In this document: piece after piece, positions 51,269-59,631 of the stretch
Layout: every line of letters begins with the position of its first letter
How positions within the stretch are numbered: the first letter of the stretch is position 1
Source of the DNA: Oxalobacteraceae bacterium
Lineage (GTDB): Bacteria; Pseudomonadota; Gammaproteobacteria; Burkholderiales; Burkholderiaceae_D
Assembly: GCA_021299035.1 (NCBI GenBank)
Contig: JAJTGD010000013.1
Coordinates: forward strand, 62,001-126,000
DNA length: 64,000 bases
Direction of reading: 5' to 3'
Made by a program: the position numbers and the translations under genes
The notes under the pieces: model-generated
The model's database searches: none
What the model saw: the letters and a program-made list of their open reading frames with translations, nothing else
Told to the model about the DNA's origin: nothing

Positions 51269-54200
51269 CAGCATGACCATCACGATAATTGTGGGTCTGC
51301 TGACGGTAGCGATCGGCGTGCTTATGATCGCGCTGCGCGCCGGCGTTGATCGTGAGGCTGACAAAGCGGGTACCCGCCGCGCCCTGCTCGATATCGGTCG
51401 CCTACGTGCTTCATTCGACCAAGCAATCAGTACCATCGAGCGCAATATCGCTGATCGAAGCAAACGCTATGACATTCCCTGGGTGGTGCTGCTGCATGAT
51501 GGCGATGAGGCAGTGCGTCCAGCAATTGAGCGCTGCGGACTATCGAATGTTCTGGCGGATGAATCACTCATACCGTCTCAAACCGGGCTGCATTGGCATC
51601 TATTCGATCGCGGTGTAGTGATCGAGCTGAATGCCGAGCAACTCGACGATGCCATCGCCAGCGATACCCAGGAAAAACGCTGGGAAGCCTTTATCGCCTT
51701 GTGCGGAAAGTACCGTCCGCAGCGTCCGCTGGATTCCGTCGTGATCGCAGTTCCGGCCGCCATGCTGGCCGATCGAAGCCCACAAGGACGCGAACATCTG
51801 CGTGCTCGCGCAGATGCGGCCAGTCGCCGTATTTGGATCGCACAAAATCGCTATGCCATGCGCTTCGCAGTGTATGTGGTGGTTACCGGATGCGAGCAAC
51901 TACCGGGATTCAGCGACTTTGCACAAGCGCTACCGACTTCCATGCAAGACGGTATGCTGGGCTGGTCATCACCCCATCAGCCATCCACGTTATTCCAGGC
52001 AGGATGGATCGACGAGGCATTTGATCAAGTAGAACAAAATTTAATCGAGAGTAGCGCCGAGTTATTCGCCTCACAGGCAATGCTGCGCTCAGCGACGGAT
52101 GTGTTCTTGCTGCCTTCGCAAATCGCTGCACTACGCACAGGTGCGCGGGATTATCTCGACGCCTTGATGCGCCCGAATGCTTTCCACGAGCCGTTTTTCT
52201 TGCGCGGTATTTACCTGAGTGGAAACACCGAGCGACCGATGTTCCTGCGTGGGTTAATGGAGTCCAAGGTATTCGCAGAATTTGGCTTGTCGCGCGCTGC
52301 ACACTCGCAAAAACTAGCGCGGCCACTGATGAGCCAGATCGGTCGCTGGCTAGCGGTCGGCATACCCATGGTGTATGCCTTCGGCATCATCCTCACCACG
52401 ATACAGCTACAACGCGTGCTACCAGTACTGGCAGAGGGCTTGGAGGGCTTGAAACGAGATATCGAGTACCGTGCGCAAGCGAGTAACACTGGCGAGCGCA
52501 TCGAGTTCGAGTGGTACCGTAAAACTGCCCTGCAGCTAATGATTGGCTTGGAAGAATTACAGTCACGTCGGATCAGCCGTACTACTGCGCTGTATGACCC
52601 CGGCTTCATCAACCCATTCATGCCGGGATCGTGGCCGATGTTCGACGATGTGCGCGAGCGTGCTAAGCAACGCATCGCTAATGAATTTTCTGATCTAGGT
52701 GTCCGCACACTACAACAGGCGGTATACCGACGTACTGCTGAGCTGACCAATGCACCACTGAATCCGATTACTTACCACCTCACTGGTGGCAGCACCGATT
52801 GCGATGGTCCTCAGTTATTGAGCACTTCGCCCATGACTGGTGCCGTCGCAACGGTTGCGCTTGAACGCATGAACGAGTTCGTCACACTACAGCGCTATGC
52901 CAGTGATGTGACACGTTTGGAGACGAATGTCAGCAGCTTGCTACATCTCGGTACACCGCACAAGAATAGCCAATCATCGCTGCGTATGCTGGTACTCGAT
53001 ATGCTAGGTGCCGAGTTACCCGGCGATCTCGAGGCAAGCGTCGTACTATTTCGTAATGCAGCCGCGAAAGAAATTACCCTAGTCGATCACGCTGCGGTCT
53101 CGCGCGCCGTCAGTTGTGGCTTTACGCGTGCGGCGCTGACGCTGAACCAACAGCTATTTGCCGACAACGCGCTGCTGCGTAATGAAGAGCGTGTTGTCAA
53201 CGCCCGCAACGCCGTCATGAACCTATTCGGGGGCAAAGACGCGCCTAGCAGCAGCGAAGTCATTCAGAGCTACCGCCGCTTGCGTGATTCACTCAATGAA
53301 CAACGTTCTTTACTTGCCACCGGCTACGGCGCTTGGTTACTGCATGACGAACTGAAGCTTGGTCCGTCCTATGACAAGCTGATGAAGCAATTTGCTGATA
53401 ACGATTTGATTAGCAATCCTGCAATCGCCGATATAGAACGCCGCTCGAAAGAAGATTTTTCCCGTGCTCGCCAGCGTTTTGTGGCGCTATTCGGTTCCGG
53501 TACGGAAATGGGTATCAGCGCTGAAGGCAAGCAAGGAAGCTTGCAGATGTCAGCCGAACGCTTGACCTTGCTGGCTGCACTCGATCATTTGTTAGCGCAA
53601 CCTTTCATGCAACCGGCGGTCGGTGACGCCTTGGAAGTAACACCGCGTAACACGTTGGTTCAGTGGGATACCGATCAACTCGCACGTGCTGTCAAACTAG
53701 GCGAGGGACATCGCAAGTATCTCACCGAAGACCTGCCGAAATTCCCGACTGGCATGCAAGAAGCTGTGCACGATCTGATCGACTACCAATATGCGCTAAG
53801 GCTGGTAGATTTAATTGGTCATGCCTATACCCGACTTGATCGCGGATCTGCCGCGTCCGATCACACACAGGCTTCATCGACATCCTATGAAATGGCCAGC
53901 CAGCAAGTCAGGAAGCTGGTGCTTCTCCTGAAAGGATTGGGTCAGGATGGCGAAGCCAACGCCCTACAATCGGTTCTTGTCAATGATGCTTCAGGTCGTC
54001 TAAAGCTACTTAATGATGCGTTGCAAAGCGCGCATCCCTATCAGATTCTGGACGACAGCGATGATGGGCGTAGTGAGTCGCGCGATCGCCTACAACTATT
54101 TGCACAGAGTGATGACGCTGTCGACTACCTAAGCAATCAGTTATCTTTGGTGCAGACGCTGTCTGCACAAGTACAACTACTACGTAGTGCCTTACCCGCA

Positions 54201-55250
54201 GATTCACGGACTAACGGCGATCTGACACGCTGGCAAAGTATCGCGCGCGAAATAGAGCTACATACTGCCAAGGATCCGAAAGGTAGCTTACTGAAACTGG
54301 AACGTTTCATCAATGAATTGGCACGTGAGCTTGATGCACCAACCTGCCTTGCAGTGCTGCGGGCGCATGAACCGACCAAGCGCACCAACAACTATTTTGC
54401 AGAGCGTCATGCCGAGTTGCACCGCACAGTGAGTCGGCGCTGTCTTGCACTCGATCGTCGCTCCTTCGCTGAGCAATGGCGCACTTTCGCATCCGACTTC
54501 AATAAACTGCTAAAGGGTCACCGTCCCTTTATCGGTAATCGAGCCACGCTACGACCTTCCGAGTTCCATACGATACCCCCGGCGGATCAAGCGGATGTAA
54601 GTGCATTAATGCAACGACTACCGAATGTATCGCCTGAAGTATTCGCACGCAATAACATTCCCGAAGGTGCTGCAATACCTATTCGAGACTTCGCGGCGCA
54701 GGCTGCAAAAATCAGGCAGACCATGGGATCACTGTTCCCGAATGATCCTGCTGCCCCAGCAGGCTTGGACGTGATGATTAAATTCCGTGCCAGTACCACC
54801 GGGGAACAAGACGGTAACAAGATCATTGACTGGTCGATCACGATCGGCGATCAAACCCTTAGCTTGCGCGATGCACCACGTGCGCTTCGTTGGCGAGTCG
54901 GTGAACCAGTACGAATCGCGTTGCGTTTCGCTAACGATGCACCGATCATGCCGCGCGCTGACCCGGATAATCCGTATCTGGAAGTCAGTCGTAAAACTGC
55001 GGTGTTCCGCTTTGAAGGACCTTGGGCCTTGCTCGATATGCTACAGCTGATGCGCGCTAACGAGCTTTCCGACGCACGTAACTCGCTGTTAAAACTTGAG
55101 GTGCCAGTACAGGCAGACGAGCGAGATCCGACCTCGCGTGCAAGACCGGTGCGTGTATTCGTCGGTATCACGCTATCAGAGCCCGGCAAGACCACTGCCC
55201 TGACCTGGCCTTCGTACTTCCCCGAGCGTGCACCAATACTGGAACGATGA
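51261..55250 (+). CDS. tssM: T6SS inner-membrane core protein TssM (IcmF), no Walker A
   Basis: A protein of about 1329 residues. GTG 51261 has GGAGG 6 nt upstream. Only one N-terminal TM is evident (about 5-23, MTITIIVGLLTVAIGVLMIAL), then a cytoplasmic domain, a TM near 365-385, and a large periplasmic part. Where TssM usually has GxxxxGKT the sequence is YDIPWVVLLHDGDEAVRPA, and the DTAGRY strand is replaced by VVIELNAEQ. It is therefore a degenerate-NTPase TssM. C-terminal ImcF-related and DUF1215-like regions appear intact. It overlaps tssL by 8 bp and tssA by 4 bp. Confidence 0.93.
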   Translation: MDNSMTITIIVGLLTVAIGVLMIALRAGVDREADKAGTRRALLDIGRLRASFDQAISTIERNIADRSKRYDIPWVVLLHDGDEAVRPAIERCGLSNVLADESLIPSQTGLHWHLFDRGVVIELNAEQLDDAIASDTQEKRWEAFIALCGKYRPQRPLDSVVIAVPAAMLADRSPQGREHLRARADAASRRIWIAQNRYAMRFAVYVVVTGCEQLPGFSDFAQALPTSMQDGMLGWSSPHQPSTLFQAGWIDEAFDQVEQNLIESSAELFASQAMLRSATDVFLLPSQIAALRTGARDYLDALMRPNAFHEPFFLRGIYLSGNTERPMFLRGLMESKVFAEFGLSRAAHSQKLARPLMSQIGRWLAVGIPMVYAFGIILTTIQLQRVLPVLAEGLEGLKRDIEYRAQASNTGERIEFEWYRKTALQLMIGLEELQSRRISRTTALYDPGFINPFMPGSWPMFDDVRERAKQRIANEFSDLGVRTLQQAVYRRTAELTNAPLNPITYHLTGGSTDCDGPQLLSTSPMTGAVATVALERMNEFVTLQRYASDVTRLETNVSSLLHLGTPHKNSQSSLRMLVLDMLGAELPGDLEASVVLFRNAAAKEITLVDHAAVSRAVSCGFTRAALTLNQQLFADNALLRNEERVVNARNAVMNLFGGKDAPSSSEVIQSYRRLRDSLNEQRSLLATGYGAWLLHDELKLGPSYDKLMKQFADNDLISNPAIADIERRSKEDFSRARQRFVALFGSGTEMGISAEGKQGSLQMSAERLTLLAALDHLLAQPFMQPAVGDALEVTPRNTLVQWDTDQLARAVKLGEGHRKYLTEDLPKFPTGMQEAVHDLIDYQYALRLVDLIGHAYTRLDRGSAASDHTQASSTSYEMASQQVRKLVLLLKGLGQDGEANALQSVLVNDASGRLKLLNDALQSAHPYQILDDSDDGRSESRDRLQLFAQSDDAVDYLSNQLSLVQTLSAQVQLLRSALPADSRTNGDLTRWQSIAREIELHTAKDPKGSLLKLERFINELARELDAPTCLAVLRAHEPTKRTNNYFAERHAELHRTVSRRCLALDRRSFAEQWRTFASDFNKLLKGHRPFIGNRATLRPSEFHTIPPADQADVSALMQRLPNVSPEVFARNNIPEGAAIPIRDFAAQAAKIRQTMGSLFPNDPAAPAGLDVMIKFRASTTGEQDGNKIIDWSITIGDQTLSLRDAPRALRWRVGEPVRIALRFANDAPIMPRADPDNPYLEVSRKTAVFRFEGPWALLDMLQLMRANELSDARNSLLKLEVPVQADERDPTSRARPVRVFVGITLSEPGKTTALTWPSYFPERAPILER

Positions 55251-56353
55251 TGCGCGAAATCGACTTCGACGGCTTACTTCAGCAATTGCTCCTACCGGTC
55301 TCCGCTGCTGAACCGGCAGGGCGATGGATGCGCTACGAGCCGTCCTTCAGCGAGTTGAGCCGCTTACGTGAAGAAGACGACCCAAACCTGCCCATGGGAG
55401 ATTGGGAAAGGCCGCTACAAAAAGCTAACTGGGCTGAGGTTGCTGAAGTAAGTATTCGATTGCTGGAAAAAGACAGTAAGGATTTTCAGGTGGCCGCATG
55501 GCTGACTGATGCCTGGATACGCACGCATTCCTGGCAAGGTCTGTGTGCTGGCCTACAACTACTGAATGGCATTGCCGAGCGATTCTGGCGTGCCGCCTGG
55601 CCCGCGCTGGATGATGATGACGCTGACCGTCGGTTAGCGCCCTTCATCTGGATGAACAATAACCTGCCGCGCACCATTAGCCTCAGTACCTTGCTGCTCC
55701 CAGTATCGCTGCAGCGAGAGCAAGCGCTGAGGCTAGTCGATTGGGACAGCGCGCCGCTGATCGATGACGCCAAAGCTGAGTCCAAGAATTCATCGCCTCC
55801 ACGGACTAGCCGCCGTGCGCTGCGCGAACAGGTACGCGCGAGTGATAGCACATTTCTGCAATCGATCGTCCGTCAGGCAGATGAGGCCAGCGCAGAGCTG
55901 AAGCGATTGACGCATTTTTTGGATGCGCAGCTACGTGATGAATCACCTTCGCTGTCGAAGCTCGCCACGGCGATCGACAATGCCCGTCAGGCAGCACAAG
56001 CGCTGCTGCCACCGAGTGAAGCCTTCAGCTTACCTACGCCAAGCCCCACGGATGCCGCTGGCCTGGCTGGCTTTACTAGCGGCACAGCAAACCCAACCGC
56101 AAGCTTGCCAACCACTGAGCATTTGGCATTGCTGGACCCTAGCACGCAACGCGCACAAGCCTATGCCGCGCTTACCGACATTGCGGCTTTACTCAAAAAG
56201 ATCGAGCCGACTAGCCCAACGCCTTACATGATCGAGCGCGCGCTGGCGCTGGGCGCAATGCCATTTCCCGAAATGATCGTCGCCATCAACACAAGTGCGG
56301 GATCGATCGATCGGTTTTTCGAGTTGCTAGGGATCAGCCAGCCGAAAAAGTAG
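55247..56353 (+). CDS. tssA: T6SS cap/assembly protein TssA (ImpA)
   Basis: A 368-residue protein. The ImpA_N domain covers about 10-130: RYEPSFSELSRLREEDDP, WAEVAEVSIRLLEKDSKDFQVAAWLTDAW, LNGIAERFWRAAWPALDDDDADRR. The C-terminal region has AYAALTDIAALLKKIEPTSPTPYMIERAL. TssA primes and caps tube/sheath growth. It is the last gene of the operon and convergent with the flagellin gene 5 bp away. Confidence 0.94.
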   Translation: MMREIDFDGLLQQLLLPVSAAEPAGRWMRYEPSFSELSRLREEDDPNLPMGDWERPLQKANWAEVAEVSIRLLEKDSKDFQVAAWLTDAWIRTHSWQGLCAGLQLLNGIAERFWRAAWPALDDDDADRRLAPFIWMNNNLPRTISLSTLLLPVSLQREQALRLVDWDSAPLIDDAKAESKNSSPPRTSRRALREQVRASDSTFLQSIVRQADEASAELKRLTHFLDAQLRDESPSLSKLATAIDNARQAAQALLPPSEAFSLPTPSPTDAAGLAGFTSGTANPTASLPTTEHLALLDPSTQRAQAYAALTDIAALLKKIEPTSPTPYMIERALALGAMPFPEMIVAINTSAGSIDRFFELLGISQPKK

Positions 56354-56358
56354 GCGCT

Positions 56359-58464
56359 CTAGCCGGTATAGGGCTTGAGAAGATAAGACACTACCTGTTT
56401 AGACATCAAATTGGCTTGCGCCACCATCGCCGCCGAAGCGTTCTTACGAATCTCCGCTGATGCTAGATTCGCCGCTTCAGCAGCAAGATCGGCATTCATG
56501 ACATTGCCGTATGCGGTCGAGCGAATTGTCGACTGATTGGTATTGAGCGTTTTCCGGTAATCGAGCACATTATTCTGCGCACCGACCAAAGCTTGGTAAG
56601 ACGATACCATATCAATCGCTTTATCAATCACCGTCAACGCATTACTACCGCCGGTTTGCGTGGATATATTCAACGCAGCGATTTTCGTGTCATCCGCAGA
56701 ACCGCCATAGGTACCCGCACGAAAACCCAGGGTTTGCATGTTCGTGGCACCGTTGGTGCCAGCAGCCAATGTGAATGTTGCACTTGAGCTGAGCTTGACG
56801 GTAGAAATGAAAGCCATCGCTCCTGCGGTCGTTGCTGCAGCCCCGGTCAGCCCAACGCCTCCGAGCCCTATACTCTCGCCGGAAACTGCCGCGCCACCGC
56901 TGCTAACGCCGATCGATATATTGCGTCCATCGGCAGCAGTCATTGTCAGTCCCGAACCGTTATTGGCTACGACAACACCGGTCTGACCCGCATACGGCTG
57001 AAGCGCGGTGACAATTTCATCGAGACTAGTACTGGCGGTGAAACTGACGCCAATCGTCGTGCCATTCAGATAAATCGAGTCGACGGCACCCGCACTAAAG
57101 CTCGAGCCTATCAAGGTATTGTTGTTTGCCGTTGCTGTGACACCAGTACTGGCCGACTGACGGTTGATTGCGGCCGCAATCGAAATGGCACTCGAAGCTT
57201 TGGTTGATGATGTTGTCGTTGCGACAGTACTAGTATCGTCCGAGTTGAATGCAGCACCGATCGTATAGCCGTTGATTGTCAGATCGCCGGATGACAACGT
57301 GGTGGGTGCTGTAGTTGAGCCCGAGCGTGCTGTCGATGTCACTTGCGCAGTATTCGCCGAGTAGGTTCCAGCAACCAGTCCAGCATTGCTCATGGTTTTT
57401 CCAATCTGGCTGGCAAGCGTGATGCTGCTGCTAGCTAAACTCCGCAGAGTGTAGCTACCGGAGTAGGTAGCGTTGGCTGCTAACCCTGTGACCGATGAAG
57501 CCAAGGTGCTGGCGATCGTGATGTTCCTTCCGTCAGCTGCAGTCAGTGTGACGCCGCGCGATGAATCCCCTCCGTCGCTGGCCGTGACGCCGGTCTGACC
57601 TGCATTCAGATTGATGGCAGTGATCACTGCCGCACGATTTGTGTCTAGGGTGTCGCCAGCGTTCAAGGTGAGCGCAATATCCACGCCGTTAATCGTGACA
57701 GTACCGGCAGCTGCGCCGACCGTTGACATGCTTGCGCCAGCAACCTGCGTGGTGCCAACCTTTGCCTCGACATTGGAAGTAGCACTAACTCTGTTGATTG
57801 CTGCCGCCTTGGCAATCGCGCTAGTGGATTTAGATGCAAATGAGTAGTTATCGTCGGTGGTCAGGGTGGCGCCGACTGTGACGCCATTGATCAAGACATC
57901 ACCTGAGCTGAGCGCGGATGGCGAGCTAGCACCTTGCGATGAGAGCGTAATCGTATCGCCTTTACCCAACGCGCTGGTACCCGCAGAAAAGAGTTTCACC
58001 ACGGATGTGTCGGTGCTATCCACACCGGTCTGAATTTTGAGCGATGGCGTGGAACCATCAAGTAGCGAAATGCCGTTGTAGGTAGACGCACTGACTACCG
58101 AGTTGATATCTGTCAGATAGGACTGCAGCAAGGTCTGGTTGCTGGTTCGGGTCGCGGCGCTAGTCGTACCAGTTGATGAGGATAGCGCCAGATCGCGCAT
58201 TTTGGTCAGCGTGGAAGCAATGCTGGTCAGTCCCTTGTCGGCAGACTGAACCATCGAAATGGCCGAGTTGATGTTGTCGATCGCTTTGACGTGCGAGGAA
58301 ACCTGCGCCTTCAGGCGATTCGCCAGCATCAAGCCAGCCGGATCATCTTTCGCGTTATTAATCCGTAACGTCGTACTAATCCGCTCGGTAGCCTGCGCTG
58401 CATCGCGCGTCGCATTACTCAATGCGACGGCAGAACTGCGGGCTACATCGTTCATCACGATCAT
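56359..58464 (-). CDS. Large flagellin with repeated outer-domain modules
   Basis: A protein of about 701 residues. The N-terminal D0/D1 part reads VALSNATRDAAQATERISTTLRINNAKDDPAGLMLANRLKAQV, and the C-terminal part ALVGAQNNVLDYRKTLNTNQ...SAEIRKNASAAMVAQANLMSKQVVSYLLKPY. The insert of about 400 residues repeats modules such as SSGDVLINGVTVGATL and SSGDLTINGYTIGAAF, and TAADGRNITIAS / TAADGRNISIGV. Start ATG 58464 follows GGAG by 6 nt. The opening (MIVMNDVARSS) differs from the usual MAxxINTN. Confidence 0.9.
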   Translation of the reverse strand: MIVMNDVARSSAVALSNATRDAAQATERISTTLRINNAKDDPAGLMLANRLKAQVSSHVKAIDNINSAISMVQSADKGLTSIASTLTKMRDLALSSSTGTTSAATRTSNQTLLQSYLTDINSVVSASTYNGISLLDGSTPSLKIQTGVDSTDTSVVKLFSAGTSALGKGDTITLSSQGASSPSALSSGDVLINGVTVGATLTTDDNYSFASKSTSAIAKAAAINRVSATSNVEAKVGTTQVAGASMSTVGAAAGTVTINGVDIALTLNAGDTLDTNRAAVITAINLNAGQTGVTASDGGDSSRGVTLTAADGRNITIASTLASSVTGLAANATYSGSYTLRSLASSSITLASQIGKTMSNAGLVAGTYSANTAQVTSTARSGSTTAPTTLSSGDLTINGYTIGAAFNSDDTSTVATTTSSTKASSAISIAAAINRQSASTGVTATANNNTLIGSSFSAGAVDSIYLNGTTIGVSFTASTSLDEIVTALQPYAGQTGVVVANNGSGLTMTAADGRNISIGVSSGGAAVSGESIGLGGVGLTGAAATTAGAMAFISTVKLSSSATFTLAAGTNGATNMQTLGFRAGTYGGSADDTKIAALNISTQTGGSNALTVIDKAIDMVSSYQALVGAQNNVLDYRKTLNTNQSTIRSTAYGNVMNADLAAEAANLASAEIRKNASAAMVAQANLMSKQVVSYLLKPYTG

Positions 58465-58525
58465 TGCAATCTCCACCGGGCCATCTCAACGCGGTCGAGG
58501 GTAGCAAGAAAAAACAGCAATTCGG

Positions 58526-58594
58526 AAAACTTTAGCGCTTTTTACGGCGATTACATCGATTTACGCATGTTACGGTTGAAGTCGCTAAAGTTTT
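58526..58594. promoter_or_regulatory. Inverted repeat upstream of flagellin
   Basis: AAAACTTTAGCG (58526-58537) and CGCTAAAGTTTT (58583-58594), a perfect 12-bp pair with a 45-nt gap. Read on the minus strand it contains TAAAGTTT, like a sigma-28 -35 element, but no good -10 follows. Part of a 339-bp gap (58465-58803) with no gene. Confidence 0.45.
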
Positions 58595-58672
58595 TCGATG
58601 CGGCGTTTCGGGCAATTTTTCCCAAAAAGTTAGCAATTGCGCTCATCGCAGAACCTCACAAAGCGACCAGAC

Positions 58673-58706
58673 AAAAAAAATCCCAACCGACTGGTTGGGA
58701 TTTTTT
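58673..58706. terminator. Bidirectional terminator, left copy
   Basis: TCCCAACC-GACT-GGTTGGGA with A and T tracts on both sides. It is identical over 34 bp (with the preceding C at 58672) to the copy at 59441-59474. It ends the ParE gene transcript on the minus strand. Confidence 0.9.
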
Positions 58707-58803
58707 GGGATCCTGATAGCGCTTGGACCTTAGATTGCTCTCTACTCAAATAGGATTAGGCATACCGTAACCGACAACACCAAGAAAAAGGTGACAGGGT
58801 GAG

Positions 58804-59094
58804 CTACAACTGACGCGCCACATCCATTCGATGATGCAGGACGCGAACCACGAGAATGCCATCCTGGGTCGTTTGAAAGTAGATCATGTGCCGCTCAACA
58901 CTGCGCCGCCGATAACCTTGTCGAATGTGATCGCAGGCCGGTGCAGTTTTAGGTGACTGAGACAGGGCTTCAAATGCCGCCGCCAGGGTATCGATATAGC
59001 GATCTGCCTGCTGCGCACCCCAGCGCTCAAGGGTATATGTCCAGATTAATTCGAGGTCGCGCTCGGCGGCTGGTGTCAGGCGGTACTCAGCCAT
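58804..59094 (-). CDS. ParE/RelE-family toxin
   Basis: A protein of about 96 residues. ParE features are YRLTPAAERDLELIWTYTLERWG, ADRYIDTLAAAFEALSQSP, CDHIRQGYRRRSVERHMIYF and a C-terminal VVRVLHHRMDVARQL. Start ATG 59094 lies inside the end of the antitoxin gene (overlap by 8 bp). ParE proteins poison gyrase; RelE relatives cut mRNA, and which applies is not certain. Confidence 0.9.
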   Translation of the reverse strand: MAEYRLTPAAERDLELIWTYTLERWGAQQADRYIDTLAAAFEALSQSPKTAPACDHIRQGYRRRSVERHMIYFQTTQDGILVVRVLHHRMDVARQL

Positions 59095-59332
59095 TGGCCG
59101 AGCGCATTCTTTGCTTGAAAGCGGCGGCATCAAAAGGCTTGGGCTCGCCACTAGCCTCGCCCTCGATCAGTGCGGCGCGGATGCCTTCAATCTCGAAACT
59201 GCGCTCCTGTTCCCGCCGGATCAGGTCTCGAATGTACTCGCTGTCATTGGTGTAGTGGCCCGCGTCAATCTGGGCTTTGACCCAGTGATCTTGTTGCTCT
59301 GTCAGGGTAATAGTCTTTCGAACGGTTCCCAT
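59087..59332 (-). CDS. ParD-family antitoxin
   Basis: A protein of about 81 residues. It begins GTVRKTITLTEQQDHWVKAQIDAGHYTNDSEYIRDLIRREQ, a ribbon-helix-helix with the usual SEYIRDLIR helix. The C-terminal part (IRAALIEGEASGEPKPFDAAAFKQRMR) is the toxin-binding tail. ATG 59332 has AGAGGAAG upstream; a longer frame to 59368 adds an unlikely leader. It should repress its own promoter. Confidence 0.9.
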   Translation of the reverse strand: MGTVRKTITLTEQQDHWVKAQIDAGHYTNDSEYIRDLIRREQERSFEIEGIRAALIEGEASGEPKPFDAAAFKQRMRSANG

Positions 59333-59441
59333 GGCTGGGCTTCCTCTGAAGTGATCGTTGTACAGCAATTTATCATATTATTGGTGCAAAATAGCGGACC
59401 GCGACAATCAGGCAACAGAAGGTTTACAGCAAAAAGTAGGC

Positions 59442-59474
59442 AAAAAAAATCCCAACCGACTGGTTGGGATTTTT
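59442..59474. terminator. Bidirectional terminator, right copy
   Basis: The same TCCCAACC-GACT-GGTTGGGA hairpin as at 58673, in the same orientation. It lies just after the cytochrome remnant and ends the quinoprotein/XoxJ operon on the minus strand. Confidence 0.9.
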
Positions 59475-59514
59475 GTCGTTCAGGGCGCTCGGCCCTGCGA
59501 ATTACGTATTCTGT

Positions 59515-59631
59515 TTATTTGCGCTGTATCGTCTCGAGAAACTTCACGATGTTTTGAATATCGCCATCGGATAGCGTGCCACCCCAAGTCGGCATGCCAA
59601 GATCAGGGCGGCCGTTGGTGATCGTGGTAAC
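59515..59631 (-). pseudogene. C-terminal remnant of a c-type cytochrome domain
   Basis: The minus strand reads VTTITNGRPDLGMPTW, then GGTLSDGDIQNIVKFLETIQ and a stop at 59515: the classic end of a class I cytochrome c, with the axial Met in GMP. The haem CxxCH part is absent. The frame is shifted by one base from the upstream XoxJ-like gene, whose tail ends in AMFNSRC, exactly where a CxxCH would begin. A deletion therefore joined the two ends. Confidence 0.75.

Noticed and set aside
51261-55250. TssM as a pseudogene because of the missing P-loop
   Set aside because: The frame is intact over about 1329 codons with coupled neighbours; NTPase loss is compatible with function.
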